DNA of 64,000 nucleotides from Labedaea rhizosphaerae (GTDB lineage: Bacteria > Actinomycetota > Actinomycetes > Mycobacteriales > Pseudonocardiaceae): positions 310,001 to 374,000 of the forward strand of contig NZ_SNXZ01000001.1 in NCBI RefSeq assembly GCF_004362825.1, given 5' to 3'. How positions within the stretch are numbered: the stretch's first letter is position 1; the number at the start of each line of letters is the position of its first letter. This document shows, in pieces, positions 26,652 to 35,628 of this stretch. The notes below the pieces were generated by a model, which was given only the letters and a program-made list of their open reading frames with translations, made no database searches and had not been told where the DNA came from. The translations under genes and the position numbers were made by a program.

Positions 26652-27725
26652 ATGCGCGTCCTGGTCGTCACCAGCTGGTTCCCGAGCGCGGACTGGCCGG
26701 GCGGCGCCCCGTTCGCCGTCGCCCACGCCAAGGCCATCGCCCGCCACCACGACGTCCGGATCGCGCACCTGCGCCTGGGCGGCGGCGGGTTGCCGCAGGA
26801 GGAGCACTGGGCCGGGCTGCCCGTGACCAGGATCCCGATCAGCCCGCGGCGCCCCGGCGCGTACCGGGTGCTGCGGCGCATGACGGCCGAGGCCGACGTG
26901 GTGCACAGCATGGCGTTCAGCACGATCGGCGTGCTGGCCCCGCTGGCGCCGGTGATCCGGCGCCGGTGGGTCCACTCCGAACACTGGAGCGGGGTGCTGG
27001 ACCCGGTGAGCGTGTCGCCCACGTGGCAACGGCTTGCGGTGGCACGGCACCTGCTGCGCCTGCCCAAGGCGGTGAGCGCGGTGTCGACGCCGTTCGCGCG
27101 GGTCGTGCGGCGGTTCACCGGGCACGGGGTGTCCGTGGTGCCGTGCGTGGTGGACGCGTCGTTCACCGCCTCGCCCCAGCCCGCCACGCCACCGCTGCGG
27201 TTGGTCGCGGTGGGCGGGCTCGTGCCGGGCAAACGACCGGTGCTGGCCGTCGAAACCCTGGCTTCGCTGGTGGGCGACGGGGTCGACGCGCGGTTGACCT
27301 GGGTGGGCGATGGCCCGCTGCGCTCCGCCGTGCACTCCCGGGCCGCGGAACTCGGCCTGGCCGACCGCGTCGACCTGGTCGGCTCGGTCGCGCCGGACAA
27401 GGTCGCCGACCACGTGCGTGCGGCCAACGTGTTCTTCCTGCCGACCGCGGGCGAGACGTTCCTCGCCGCGGGCGCCGAGGCGATCGCGTGCGGGCGTCCG
27501 GTGGTGCTGCCGCGCACCGGCGGGTTCACCGACTACGTGACGCCGTCCAACGGGGTGCTCGCCGACGCCGACGACCCGGCGTCTCTTGCCGCCGCCGTGC
27601 GCGACGCGGCGTCCCGGTTCGCCGGCGCGGACCCGGAAGCGTTGCGTGCCACGGTGATCCCGCGGTTCGGCGCCTCCGCCGTGGCCGACGACTTCGACCT
27701 GTTCTACCGCCGCCTGGAGAGTTGA
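26652..27725 (+). CDS. GT4-like glycosyltransferase, paralogue A
   Basis: 357 residues, two Rossmann-like halves as in GT-B enzymes. The N-terminal acceptor side starts MRVLVVTSWFPSADWPGGAPF with WVHSEHWSG. The C-terminal donor side has VGGLVPGKRP, LTWVGDGPL, and the nucleotide-binding FFLPTAGETFLAAGAEAIACGRPVVLP (E-x7-E). The next gene encodes a protein of exactly the same length and parallel motifs, so the two are tandem duplicates. The start lies 6 nt after the dehydrogenase stop, implying one transcript. It likely adds a sugar to the surface glycan built by this locus. Confidence 0.87.
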   Translation: MRVLVVTSWFPSADWPGGAPFAVAHAKAIARHHDVRIAHLRLGGGGLPQEEHWAGLPVTRIPISPRRPGAYRVLRRMTAEADVVHSMAFSTIGVLAPLAPVIRRRWVHSEHWSGVLDPVSVSPTWQRLAVARHLLRLPKAVSAVSTPFARVVRRFTGHGVSVVPCVVDASFTASPQPATPPLRLVAVGGLVPGKRPVLAVETLASLVGDGVDARLTWVGDGPLRSAVHSRAAELGLADRVDLVGSVAPDKVADHVRAANVFFLPTAGETFLAAGAEAIACGRPVVLPRTGGFTDYVTPSNGVLADADDPASLAAAVRDAASRFAGADPEALRATVIPRFGASAVADDFDLFYRRLES

Positions 27726-27731
27726 GCGCGC

Positions 27732-28805
27732 ATGCGTGTCCTGATCGCCACCACCTGGTGGCCGAACGAAGAGCAGCCCGGCATGGCGCCGTTCAACGTC
27801 GCCCACGCGAAAGCCATCGCGCGCAACAACGACGTGCACGTGGTGCGCCTGCAGCGGGTGGTCGCGCCGCGCACCGACGTCACCGACCCGAGCGGGCTGC
27901 CGCTGACCACCGTCTCGGTGAACCCGCGCGACCCGTTCGCCACCGCGCGTGGCCTCAACGACCTGCGCAAACTGGCCCGCGACGCCGACGTCGTGCACAC
28001 CATGGCCTACGACGCGCTCACCGTGCTCGCGCCCCTGGCGCCGCTGATCGGCAAGCGGTGGGTGCACACCGAGCACTGGAGCATGTTCGTCAAGGACGGC
28101 GGCGCCGGCGTGCCGTTCCGGGTGAAGAAGTCGCTGAAGCTGCCGCGCAAGGTGTCCACGGTGAGCACGGCGCTGCGCGAAGCCATCGAGGCCTACACCC
28201 GCGACGACGACATCACGGTCATCCCGAACGTCATCGGCGACTACTTCGAGGTCGCCGAGCAGCCCGCATGGGAGCCGTTGAAGCTCGTCGCGGTCGGTTT
28301 CCTGATCGAGCGCAAGCGGCCGCTGCTGGCCGTGGAGACGGTGGCGGAACTGGTCCGCGGCGGCCAGGACGTGACGCTGACGTGGGTCGGCGACGGCCCG
28401 ATGCGTGCGCAGGTGCTCGCCCGTGCCGAGGAACTCGGCGTGGCCGACCGGGTGTCGCTGATCGGCTCGGTGCCCGCCGCCGAGGTCGCCGACCACGTGC
28501 GTGCGGCCAACGTGTTCTTCCTGCCGACCGAGGCCGAGACGTTCCTCGTGGCCGCGGCCGAGGCCATCGCGGTGGGCCGTCCGGTGGTGCTGCCGCAACT
28601 GCCGTGCCTGGACTACATCGGCGAGGACAACGGCGTCATGGCACCCGGCGCGACGCCCGAGGCGTTCGCCGCGGCGATCCTGGACGTGGCCAAGACCTTC
28701 CGGGACCGCTCGGCGCAGTCCGTGCGGGCGACGGTGATCCCCCGCTTCGCCGAGGCGAGCGTCGGCGAGCAGTTCGATCGTTTCTACGCGGCATTGAGGA
28801 AGTGA
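27732..28805 (+). CDS. GT4-like glycosyltransferase, paralogue B
   Basis: 357 residues. Shares with the preceding gene the opening (MRVLIATTWWPNEEQPGMAPFNVAHAKAIAR), WVHTEHWS, LTWVGDGPM, and DHVRAANVFFLPTEAETFL with the E-x7-E donor site (ETFLVAAAE). It follows paralogue A by 6 nt and its stop overlaps the start of the acetyltransferase gene. Divergence between the copies is highest in the N-terminal acceptor half, which suggests successive transfers to different acceptors. Donor unknown; UDP-ManNAc3NAcA is a possibility given the context. Confidence 0.87.
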   Translation: MRVLIATTWWPNEEQPGMAPFNVAHAKAIARNNDVHVVRLQRVVAPRTDVTDPSGLPLTTVSVNPRDPFATARGLNDLRKLARDADVVHTMAYDALTVLAPLAPLIGKRWVHTEHWSMFVKDGGAGVPFRVKKSLKLPRKVSTVSTALREAIEAYTRDDDITVIPNVIGDYFEVAEQPAWEPLKLVAVGFLIERKRPLLAVETVAELVRGGQDVTLTWVGDGPMRAQVLARAEELGVADRVSLIGSVPAAEVADHVRAANVFFLPTEAETFLVAAAEAIAVGRPVVLPQLPCLDYIGEDNGVMAPGATPEAFAAAILDVAKTFRDRSAQSVRATVIPRFAEASVGEQFDRFYAALRK

Positions 28806-29398
28806 GCGTTGTGTCATTCGTAGCGGAGAGCGCCGACGTCGCCGACGCGGCGAAGGTCGGCGACGGCACCAAGGTCTGGCACCTCGCGCAGGTGCGGGAG
28901 AACGCGGTGCTCGGCCAGAACTGCATCGTGGGCCGCGGCGCCTACATCGGCACCGGCGTGACGATGGGCGACAACTGCAAGGTGCAGAACCACGCGCTGG
29001 TGTACGAGCCCGCCAAGCTGGGGCACGGCGTGTTCATCGGCCCCGCGGTCGTGCTGACCAACGACACGTACCCGCGCGCGGTCAACCCGGACGGCTCGCT
29101 GAAGTCGGCGTCGGACTGGGAAGCGGTCGGCGTCACCATCGACGACGGCGCTTCGATCGGTGCGCGGGCGGTGTGCATCGCGCCGGTGCGCGTCGGCGCG
29201 TGGGCGACGGTCGCGGCGGGCGCCGTGGTGACCAAGAACGTGCCCGATTTCGCTTTGGTGGCCGGGGTTCCGGCGCGGCGGATCGGCTGGGTCGGCAAGG
29301 CCGGTGCGCCGTTGAAGGCCGAGGGTGACGCGTGGGTGTGCCCACTCACCGGCGATCGTTACGTGGAAACCGACGGGACGCTGGCACCGGCGGAGTAA
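28802..29398 (+). CDS. left-handed beta-helix N-acetyltransferase (WbpD/WlbB-like)
   Basis: 198 residues made mainly of hexapeptide repeats: VWHLAQVRENAVLGQNCIVGRGAYIG, CKVQNHALVYEPAKLGHGVFIGP, then TNDTYPRAVNPD and the late repeats GARAVCIAPVRVGAWATVAAGAVVTKNVPDFALVAGVPARRIGWV. The TND(T/V)YPR loop, the internal TIDDGASIGA and the GVPA(R)xIGW ending are typical of enzymes that acetylate the 3-amino group of UDP-GlcNAc3NA. A short C-terminal extension with CPLTGDRY follows. GTG 28802 overlaps the previous stop (GTGA) and GTG 28811 is also possible. With the dehydrogenases and aminotransferase of this locus it completes the diacetamido-uronate route. Confidence 0.86.
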   Translation: MSVVSFVAESADVADAAKVGDGTKVWHLAQVRENAVLGQNCIVGRGAYIGTGVTMGDNCKVQNHALVYEPAKLGHGVFIGPAVVLTNDTYPRAVNPDGSLKSASDWEAVGVTIDDGASIGARAVCIAPVRVGAWATVAAGAVVTKNVPDFALVAGVPARRIGWVGKAGAPLKAEGDAWVCPLTGDRYVETDGTLAPAE

Positions 29399-29408
29399 AT
29401 GGCGTACC

Positions 29409-29443
29409 GAAATGGTCCCGGCCGAATCGGCCGGGACCATTTC
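29409..29443. terminator. bidirectional hairpin terminator
   Basis: GAAATGGTCCCGGCCG (29409-29424) is perfectly complementary to 29428-29443 with a 3-nt loop, giving a 16-bp stem flanked by A and T runs. It lies between the convergent N-acetyltransferase and flippase genes and can end both transcripts. Confidence 0.85.
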
Positions 29444-29453
29444 CGTCGATTTG

Positions 29454-30944
29454 TCAGGCGGATTTCTTGCGGCCCGGGATCGGGAGCTTCGCCACCTCGG
29501 ACCGGTTGAGCACGCCCCAGACGGCGAGGAATGCCAACGCGCACACCGGGTCCAGCAGGTCCGGCAGGTGCGCGGTGCGTTGCAGCAACACGATCCCGCC
29601 GACCACGGCGAGCCCGGCCAGCACCTTCACGAACAGCAGTCCCCACCGGTGCCCAGCGGTCTTCCAGACCACGCCGATCGGGATGGCGGCGATGACGAAC
29701 GTGCCGCACAGGTAGCCGATCGCCACGCCGGAGATGCCGATGTGCGGCACGACGAGCAGCCACACGGCGACGCCGATCAGCATGCCGAGGATGCTCGCGC
29801 CGGTGGTCACCAGCATGCCGCGCTGCGACCGCGTGGTGATCGCGTTGACGCTGCCGACACCGAGGTTCGTGGCGAGCACCGCCACCACCAGGATCGGCAG
29901 CAGGTCCTCGGTGCCCGCGAACTTGCTGCCCCAGATCACGCCCACGATCAGCCGGTTGCACACGATGATCGACCCGAAGACGGCCACCATCAGCAGCGCC
30001 AGCGTGCGGGTGGCCCGGTCGGTCTGCGCCTTGAACGCGGCGACGTCGCCCCGGCCCCACGCCTCGGACAACGACGGGAAGAGCACCAGGCTGATCGACG
30101 TGGCGAGCATGGCCGCCGGTGTGGCCAGGTTCAGCGCGGCCGCGTACTGGCCCGCGTCCTCGTCCCCGCCCGCGAGCTTCGAGGCGATCTGCGACAGCTG
30201 CAGGAAACCCGCGCTGGACATGGTGCCGATGGCGCCGAGCGCGACGAACCCGTCCAGCTCACGGCGAAGCGGGCGTTCCGGCTTGCCCGAAGCGCCGTGC
30301 GGCCAGCACGCCAGCGTGTAGACGCCGTAGGTGAGCACCAGCGGCAACACCAGCGCGGGCCCGCGCACGCCGAGCACGAGCAGCGTCGCCAGGGCGGCGA
30401 GACCGAGCACCACGCTGGTCACGTCCCACGCGGTGGCCCGGGGCACCTGGCCCGCACCGAACTGCACACCGCGGGTGAAGCTGTACCCCGAGAACGTGAC
30501 GGTGAGCACGGCCACGCTGAGCGCGCTGACCCACGTGCCGTGGTCGATCAGCACCCACACCGGCAGGCTGATCACGCCGAGCAGCACGGAGGTCTCGGCG
30601 GTGCGCTTGCTCAGGTGCGCGGCGATGGCCTGGATCTCGTGGTGGTTGCCCGCGCCGCGGGCACGCGCCAGGAACTTCGACGCGGCGCTGCCGGTGGTGG
30701 TCGGCCAGAGCAGGGCCAGCGTGGTGGCGATCGCGATCGCCGACGCGACGACACCGAGCTCGGCCTTGCCCGCGACGTGCCCGATGAGCAGCGCCGTGAC
30801 GAACCGCAGCACGCCCTGGGCGAGCAGGCCGACCGTGCTGAGCACGCCGCCGCGGGCCAGGGACGTGCCGGTCGGCCGGTCGAGGCGGACCGGCCGCAGC
30901 ATCCCCGGCCGCGGCGCGGGTTCAGGGCCCTTCGTCACGGTCAT
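29454..30944 (-). CDS. polysaccharide/lipid-linked oligosaccharide flippase (Wzx/MurJ-like, MOP superfamily)
   Basis: 496 residues, about 12-14 hydrophobic helices. The N-terminal helix GGVLSTVGLLAQGVLRFVTALLIG, the internal ATPAAMLATSISLVLFPSLSEAWGRGD and the repeated helical pairs match the polysaccharide_synt/MviN group. It should flip a lipid-linked glycan unit to the outside of the membrane. ATG 30944 is chosen (MTVTKGPEP); a GTG two codons earlier is possible. It is transcribed with the glycosyltransferase gene at 31002-32162. No Wzy-type polymerase or initiating sugar-phosphate transferase is seen in the window. Confidence 0.86.
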   Translation of the reverse strand: MTVTKGPEPAPRPGMLRPVRLDRPTGTSLARGGVLSTVGLLAQGVLRFVTALLIGHVAGKAELGVVASAIAIATTLALLWPTTTGSAASKFLARARGAGNHHEIQAIAAHLSKRTAETSVLLGVISLPVWVLIDHGTWVSALSVAVLTVTFSGYSFTRGVQFGAGQVPRATAWDVTSVVLGLAALATLLVLGVRGPALVLPLVLTYGVYTLACWPHGASGKPERPLRRELDGFVALGAIGTMSSAGFLQLSQIASKLAGGDEDAGQYAAALNLATPAAMLATSISLVLFPSLSEAWGRGDVAAFKAQTDRATRTLALLMVAVFGSIIVCNRLIVGVIWGSKFAGTEDLLPILVVAVLATNLGVGSVNAITTRSQRGMLVTTGASILGMLIGVAVWLLVVPHIGISGVAIGYLCGTFVIAAIPIGVVWKTAGHRWGLLFVKVLAGLAVVGGIVLLQRTAHLPDLLDPVCALAFLAVWGVLNRSEVAKLPIPGRKKSA

Positions 30945-31001
30945 GCGCACGCCGCCGTCGGCCGCGTCGCGGCCGTGCTTTCGCCAGTCACGCCGGGAAT
31001 C

Positions 31002-32162
31002 CTACTGACGACCTGCCAGAAGGCGGCCGGCCACGGTCCGCACCACCTGGGCGTCCTCGGCGGAGTTGAGCACCTCCGCGGCCTTGTGCGCGTTCTGCTT
31101 GAACTGGCGCACCTGCTGCTCGTCGAGCTTCGCGAGGGTGTCGCGCAGCGCCTGCACCGACGGGTCGGGGGCGATGGCGCCGAGCTCGTGCTCGGTGATC
31201 AGCCGGTCGGTCTCCGGGGAGGCGTTGAACACCACGGCGAGCCGCGCCTGGACGAAGTCGAAGATCTTGTTGGGCAGCATGTACGCGTGGTTGGGGGTCA
31301 GCGGCGGGAGGCTGAAGATGCCCACGTCGTAGGCGTTGAGCGTGTCGACCAGTTCGTCGGGGCGCACCGGCGGGTGGATGGTGATCCGCTGGTCGCCGCC
31401 GATCCGGGCCTTGATGCCGTCGAGGTACTTGCCGCCGTCGCGGCCGGGCACCAGGTAGAGGTCGAGGGTGAACCGCTCGTCGAGCTGCTTGACCGCGTCG
31501 ACCAGCGTCTCCAGGCTGCGGCCGGGGATCGCGATGCCGGAGTGCACGAGCCGGATGCGCCCGTCGCGCACCTCGGTGGGCTGCTTGTCGCGGTAGGCGC
31601 CCGCGTTGCGCACCGTGTGCAGGTCGACGCCGAAACGGTCGTGGTAGAGCTTGCCGATCGAGTCGTTGACGACCAGGCGATCGGCCATCTTGGGCAGGTA
31701 CTTGGCGCACTGGTAGGTCATGAACGGCTTGACCAGCAGCCGCCACGACGTGACGTGCACCCGCTCCTCAGGGGCCCACTCGTGCATGTCGGCGAGCACC
31801 GGAGTGCCTTTGGCGACGTGGTAGGCCACGCCCATCGAACGGGCTTCGTTGGCCACGACCAGGTCGAACTTCCGGTCGCCGACGACCCGGATCAGGTCGC
31901 GGACGGCGGGCGCGGTCAGCTCGACCTTGTCGTAGCGGCGCAGCGCGAGCAGCGCGACCCCGGCCGGCGTCTGCGGCAGGGACGGCAGCCGCTCGTCGAC
32001 CGCCAGGTGGTCGGTCGCCCCTGGCGGCTTCGACCCGTAGGCGGCGGTGGTGACGTCGCCCAGCTCGGCGAGCACCTCGATCTGCCGCAACACCCGCGCG
32101 TCGCGGTTGATGTCGGAGAAGGAGACGCAGAGGATGCGCGGTCGCCGCGCGTCGTCGGCCAT
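31002..32162 (-). CDS. GT4-like glycosyltransferase
   Basis: 386 residues. GT-B layout: RILCVSFSDINRDARVLRQIEVLAELGDVTTA at the N-terminus, a middle with VLADMHEWAPEE and DRLVVND, and the donor domain with RLVHSGIAIPGRSLETLVDA, YDVGIFSLPPLTPNHAYMLPNKIFDFVQARLAVV. NKIFDF-x-QA replaces the classical E-x7-E, as in a subgroup that includes Wbu/WbpY-like enzymes. The first gene of a minus-strand pair with the flippase, 57 nt apart. It is divergent from the aminotransferase gene. ATG 32162 is a natural start; the frame upstream encodes Arg/Pro-rich noise. Confidence 0.84.
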   Translation of the reverse strand: MADDARRPRILCVSFSDINRDARVLRQIEVLAELGDVTTAAYGSKPPGATDHLAVDERLPSLPQTPAGVALLALRRYDKVELTAPAVRDLIRVVGDRKFDLVVANEARSMGVAYHVAKGTPVLADMHEWAPEERVHVTSWRLLVKPFMTYQCAKYLPKMADRLVVNDSIGKLYHDRFGVDLHTVRNAGAYRDKQPTEVRDGRIRLVHSGIAIPGRSLETLVDAVKQLDERFTLDLYLVPGRDGGKYLDGIKARIGGDQRITIHPPVRPDELVDTLNAYDVGIFSLPPLTPNHAYMLPNKIFDFVQARLAVVFNASPETDRLITEHELGAIAPDPSVQALRDTLAKLDEQQVRQFKQNAHKAAEVLNSAEDAQVVRTVAGRLLAGRQ

Positions 32163-32386
32163 GGCCAGAGAGGGTAGTCCGCGCGCCGGACCGCCTTGCC
32201 GCCGAGAGGGAAGGCCGCGCGACCTGCCTGGATCGAGCAGACCCGCACCCGGCCCGGGAGGAGCGGTCATAGCACGTCAGGGCGCCAAAAGCACGCCACG
32301 TCACACCTGTCAACCCCCAGCGGAGTGATCGACAGCGTCGGCAATACAGTGGGTTCGGCAGATCCCCGCCCAACATCGGGAGAGAC

Positions 32387-33478
32387 GTGAGCAAGGACTT
32401 CATTCCGCCCGCCAAGCCGATCATCGGCGACGAGGAGCGCGCCGCGGTCGACGCGGTGCTCCGGTCCGGCATGCTGGCCCAGGGTGCCGAGGTCGCGGCG
32501 TTCGAGCAGGAGTTCAGCGAGCAGCTGCTGGACGGGCGGGGCACGGTCGCGGTCAACGCGGGCACCACCGGCCTGCACCTCGGCCTGCTCGCCGCCGGCG
32601 TCGGCCCCGGCGACGAGGTGATCGTCCCCTCGTTCACTTTCGCGGCCACCGCGAACTCGGTCGCCCTCACCGGCGCGACCCCGGTGTTCGCCGACATCGA
32701 GCTCGAGCACTACTGCCTCGACCCGGCCCACGTGGAGTCGCTCATCACCGAGCGCACCAAGGGGATCATGCCGGTGCACCTCTACGGGCACCCGGCGAAC
32801 ATGCCCGCCTTCGAGGCGCTGGCACAGAAGCACGGCATCGCGCTCTACGAGGACGCGGCGCAGGCGCACGGCGCCAGCCTGAACGGCCGAAAGGTCGGCA
32901 CGTTCGGCACCTTCGCGATGTTCAGCCTCTACCCGACCAAGAACATGACCTCCGGTGAGGGCGGCATGGTCTCCACCGGGGACGCCGACGTCGAGCACAC
33001 CCTGCGCCTGCTGCGCAACCAGGGCATGTTGAAGCAGTACGAGAACGAGATCGTCGGCTTCAACGCCCGCATGACCAACCTGCACGCCGCCATCGGCCGG
33101 GTGCAGCTGACCAAGGTCGGCGCCTGGACGAAGACCCGCCAGGAGAACGCGGCGTTCTTCGACAAGAACCTGCAGGGCGTGGGCGTGCCCGCGGTCGCCG
33201 ACGGCGCCGAGCACGTCTACCACCAGTACACGATCACGGTGCCCGACGACCGCGACGGCTTCGTCGCCGCGCTCAAGGAGGAGCACCAGGTCGGCTCGGG
33301 CGTCTACTACCCGATCCCCAACCACCGGCTGCCGTCCTTCCAGCGCGAAGAGGACCTGCCGAACACCGAGAAGGCGGCGCGCAGCGTCCTGTCGCTGCCG
33401 GTCCACCCGTCGCTGGACGACGAGGACCGCGAGCGCATCGTGCACGCGGTCAACACCCTGGCGAAGGCTGGTGCCTGA
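32387..33478 (+). CDS. DegT/DnrJ/EryC1-family PLP sugar aminotransferase (WbpE-like)
   Basis: 363 residues. Motifs: FIPPAKPIIGDEERAAVDAVLRSGMLAQG, GTTGLHLGLLAAGVGPGDEVIVPSFTFAATANSV, the PLP-phosphate and ring contacts EDAAQAHGA, and the Schiff-base Lys185 in SLYPTKNMTSGEGGM. These place it in the 3-/4-ketosugar aminotransferase group. With the neighbouring Gfo/Idh enzyme it would aminate a 3-keto UDP-sugar. GTG 32387 follows GGGAGAG. It heads a four-gene plus-strand unit: aminotransferase, 3-dehydrogenase, two glycosyltransferases. Aminotransferases of this family that act at C4 cannot be told apart with certainty by eye. Confidence 0.88.
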   Translation: MSKDFIPPAKPIIGDEERAAVDAVLRSGMLAQGAEVAAFEQEFSEQLLDGRGTVAVNAGTTGLHLGLLAAGVGPGDEVIVPSFTFAATANSVALTGATPVFADIELEHYCLDPAHVESLITERTKGIMPVHLYGHPANMPAFEALAQKHGIALYEDAAQAHGASLNGRKVGTFGTFAMFSLYPTKNMTSGEGGMVSTGDADVEHTLRLLRNQGMLKQYENEIVGFNARMTNLHAAIGRVQLTKVGAWTKTRQENAAFFDKNLQGVGVPAVADGAEHVYHQYTITVPDDRDGFVAALKEEHQVGSGVYYPIPNHRLPSFQREEDLPNTEKAARSVLSLPVHPSLDDEDRERIVHAVNTLAKAGA

Positions 33479-33479
33479 C

Positions 33480-34460
33480 ATGACGAACCTGCGAGTGGGC
33501 CTGATCGGCCTGGGCATGATGGGCCGCCACCACGCCCGCGTGATCCGTGAGATCGACGGCGTCGACCTGGTGGCCGTCGCCGACGCCACCGGCGACCCGC
33601 ACAACGTGGCGGGCGGCCTCGAGGTGCTCGGCGGGGTCGAGGACCTGATCAAGGCCGGCATCGACGCCGCCGTGGTCGCCGTGCCGACCGGCATGCACGA
33701 GGAGGTCGGCCTGGCGCTGGCCGAGGCCGGCATCCACGCGTTGATCGAGAAGCCGATCGCGCACAGCATCGAGGCCGGCGAGCGCCTGGTGAAGGCGTTC
33801 GAAACCGCCGGGGTCGTGGGGTGTGTGGGGCACATCGAGCGGTACAACCCGGCGCTGCAGTCGCTGCGCGAGCGGATGGCCGACGGCGACCTCGGCGAGG
33901 TCTACCAGATCGCCACCCGCCGCCAGGGCCCGTTCCCGGCTCGCATCGCCGACGTCGGCGTGGTCAAGGACCTCGCGACCCACGATATCGACCTGACCGC
34001 GTGGCTCGCGCAGTCCGAGTACACGGCCGTCGCCGCGCAGGTCGCCCTGCGTTCGGGCCGCCCGCACGAGGACATGGTCGCCGCCACCGGCAAGCTGGCC
34101 AACGGCACCATCACCAACCACCTGGTGAACTGGCTCTCGCCGATGAAGGAGCGGGTCACCGTGGTGACCGGCGAGAAGGGCGCCTACGTCGCGGACACGC
34201 TGACGGCGGACCTGACCTTCTACGCCAACGGCGTGGTCAACAGCGAGTGGGACGCGGTCGCGAACTTCCGCGGTGTCGCCGAGGGCGACGTCACCCGCTT
34301 CGCCATCCCGAAGCGCGAGCCGCTGCGCACCGAACACGAGCGCTTCCGCGACGCGGTGCTCGGCAAGACCAGCGAGATCGTCACCATGCAGGAGGCACAG
34401 AACACGCTGCGGACCGCCGAGAACCTGCTGCGCACCGCGCGGCAGCCCGTCGACGCCTGA
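33480..34460 (+). CDS. Gfo/Idh/MocA-family oxidoreductase, probable UDP-sugar 3-dehydrogenase (WbpB/GnnA-like)
   Basis: 326 residues. NAD-binding VGLIGLGMMGRHHARV at the N-terminus, the family EKPIA with catalytic Lys91, then GHIERYNPALQSL and VGVVKDLATHDIDL with the His/Asp pair of the active site. GHIERxNP is typical of the UDP-GlcNAc(A) 3-dehydrogenase group. It would oxidise C3 of UDP-GlcNAc or UDP-GlcNAcA so that the preceding aminotransferase can add an amino group. The start is ATG 33480, just after the aminotransferase stop. GTG 33471, overlapping it, has a slightly better ribosome site. Confidence 0.85.
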   Translation: MTNLRVGLIGLGMMGRHHARVIREIDGVDLVAVADATGDPHNVAGGLEVLGGVEDLIKAGIDAAVVAVPTGMHEEVGLALAEAGIHALIEKPIAHSIEAGERLVKAFETAGVVGCVGHIERYNPALQSLRERMADGDLGEVYQIATRRQGPFPARIADVGVVKDLATHDIDLTAWLAQSEYTAVAAQVALRSGRPHEDMVAATGKLANGTITNHLVNWLSPMKERVTVVTGEKGAYVADTLTADLTFYANGVVNSEWDAVANFRGVAEGDVTRFAIPKREPLRTEHERFRDAVLGKTSEIVTMQEAQNTLRTAENLLRTARQPVDA

Positions 34461-34467
34461 TCCGCGC

Positions 34468-35604
34468 GTGTCCCGGCGAGTCACGATCGTGTCCCGGCTC
34501 TTCCGGCCGGAGACCGGCGCGGCGGCCTACCGGCTCGGCGCCCTGGCCGACGAGCTGGTGGCGCGGGGTTATCGGGTCCGCGTGCTGACCACCCGGCCGC
34601 CCAAGGGCGTCCGGATCGCCGACGACGGGCTTGACGTGCGGCGCTGGCCGGTGCTGCGGGACAAGGGCGGCAACGTCCGCGGGTACGTGCAGTACCTGAG
34701 CTACGACATCCCGCTGTTCTTCCGGCTGCTGTTCACCCGGACCGATGTCGTGGTGGTCGAACCGCCGACCACCACCGGCATCGCGAGCCGGGTGGCGTGT
34801 GCGGTCAAGCGCAAGCCCTACGTGCACTTCTCGGCGGACGTGTTCTCCACGGCCGCCGAGGGCATCGGCGTCAACCGGACCGTGGTGAAGGTGCTCAAGT
34901 TCATGGAGCGCTGGGTGCTGCGCGGCTCGGCGGCCATCATCGCGGTGTCCGACGGGGTGCGCAGCGACCTGCTCAGCCTCGGCGTGCCCGAGGAGCCGAT
35001 CTCCGTGGTCGGGGTCGGCATCGACACCGCCCGGTTCGCCTACGCGCCCGCGCCGCCCACGCCGACCCTGGTGTACGGCGGCACGATGTCGGAGATCCAC
35101 GGCGCGGACGTCTTCATCCGGGCGTTCGCGCGGATCAGTGCCGCGCACCCGGAGGCGCGGCTGCTCATGATCGGGCAGGGCGTCGACGTGCCGATGCTCA
35201 AGGACCTGGCGATGAAGCTGGCGCCGGGTCGGGTCGAGTTCCGCACCCCGCAGCCCGCGGAGACCCTCAGCGCCGAGTTCGCCACCGCGGCCGCGGCGCT
35301 CGCGTCGGTGAAGCCGGGCGTCGGCTACGACTTCGCGTTCGCCACCAAGGCGCTCGCGGGGCTGTCGGCGGGCGCACCGGTGATCTACGCGGGGGTCGGC
35401 CCGATGGGCACGCTGATCAGGGACAACGACCTGGGCTGGGCCGTGGACTGGGATGCCGACGCCGTCGCCGAGGCGATGGACAAGGCGTTGACCAATCCAC
35501 CCGCGCAGGCCCTGCGTGCCCGGCTTTCCGAGTGGGTGCGCGACCACCACAGCCTGCGGTCGGTGGCCGCCAAGTCCGTGGAGGTCATCAGCCGTGCGAA
35601 GTAG
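34468..35604 (+). CDS. GT4-like glycosyltransferase, paralogue C
   Basis: 378 residues. GT-B pattern: VTIVSRLFRPETGAAAYRLGALADELVARGYRVRVLT, RWPVLRDKGGNVRGYVQYLSYDIPLFFRLLFTRTDVVVVEPPTTTG, LVYGGTMSEIHGADVFI, and a donor domain with GVGYDFAFATKALAGLSAGAPVIYAG. The donor region lacks the classical E-x7-E. The next gene shares the same landmarks in order, so they are duplicates. GTG 34468 lies 8 nt after the Gfo/Idh stop, implying one operon. Acceptor and donor unknown. Confidence 0.85.
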   Translation: MSRRVTIVSRLFRPETGAAAYRLGALADELVARGYRVRVLTTRPPKGVRIADDGLDVRRWPVLRDKGGNVRGYVQYLSYDIPLFFRLLFTRTDVVVVEPPTTTGIASRVACAVKRKPYVHFSADVFSTAAEGIGVNRTVVKVLKFMERWVLRGSAAIIAVSDGVRSDLLSLGVPEEPISVVGVGIDTARFAYAPAPPTPTLVYGGTMSEIHGADVFIRAFARISAAHPEARLLMIGQGVDVPMLKDLAMKLAPGRVEFRTPQPAETLSAEFATAAAALASVKPGVGYDFAFATKALAGLSAGAPVIYAGVGPMGTLIRDNDLGWAVDWDADAVAEAMDKALTNPPAQALRARLSEWVRDHHSLRSVAAKSVEVISRAK

Positions 35605-35628
35605 CCGGCCGGGCGAGGTAGTCGGGAC

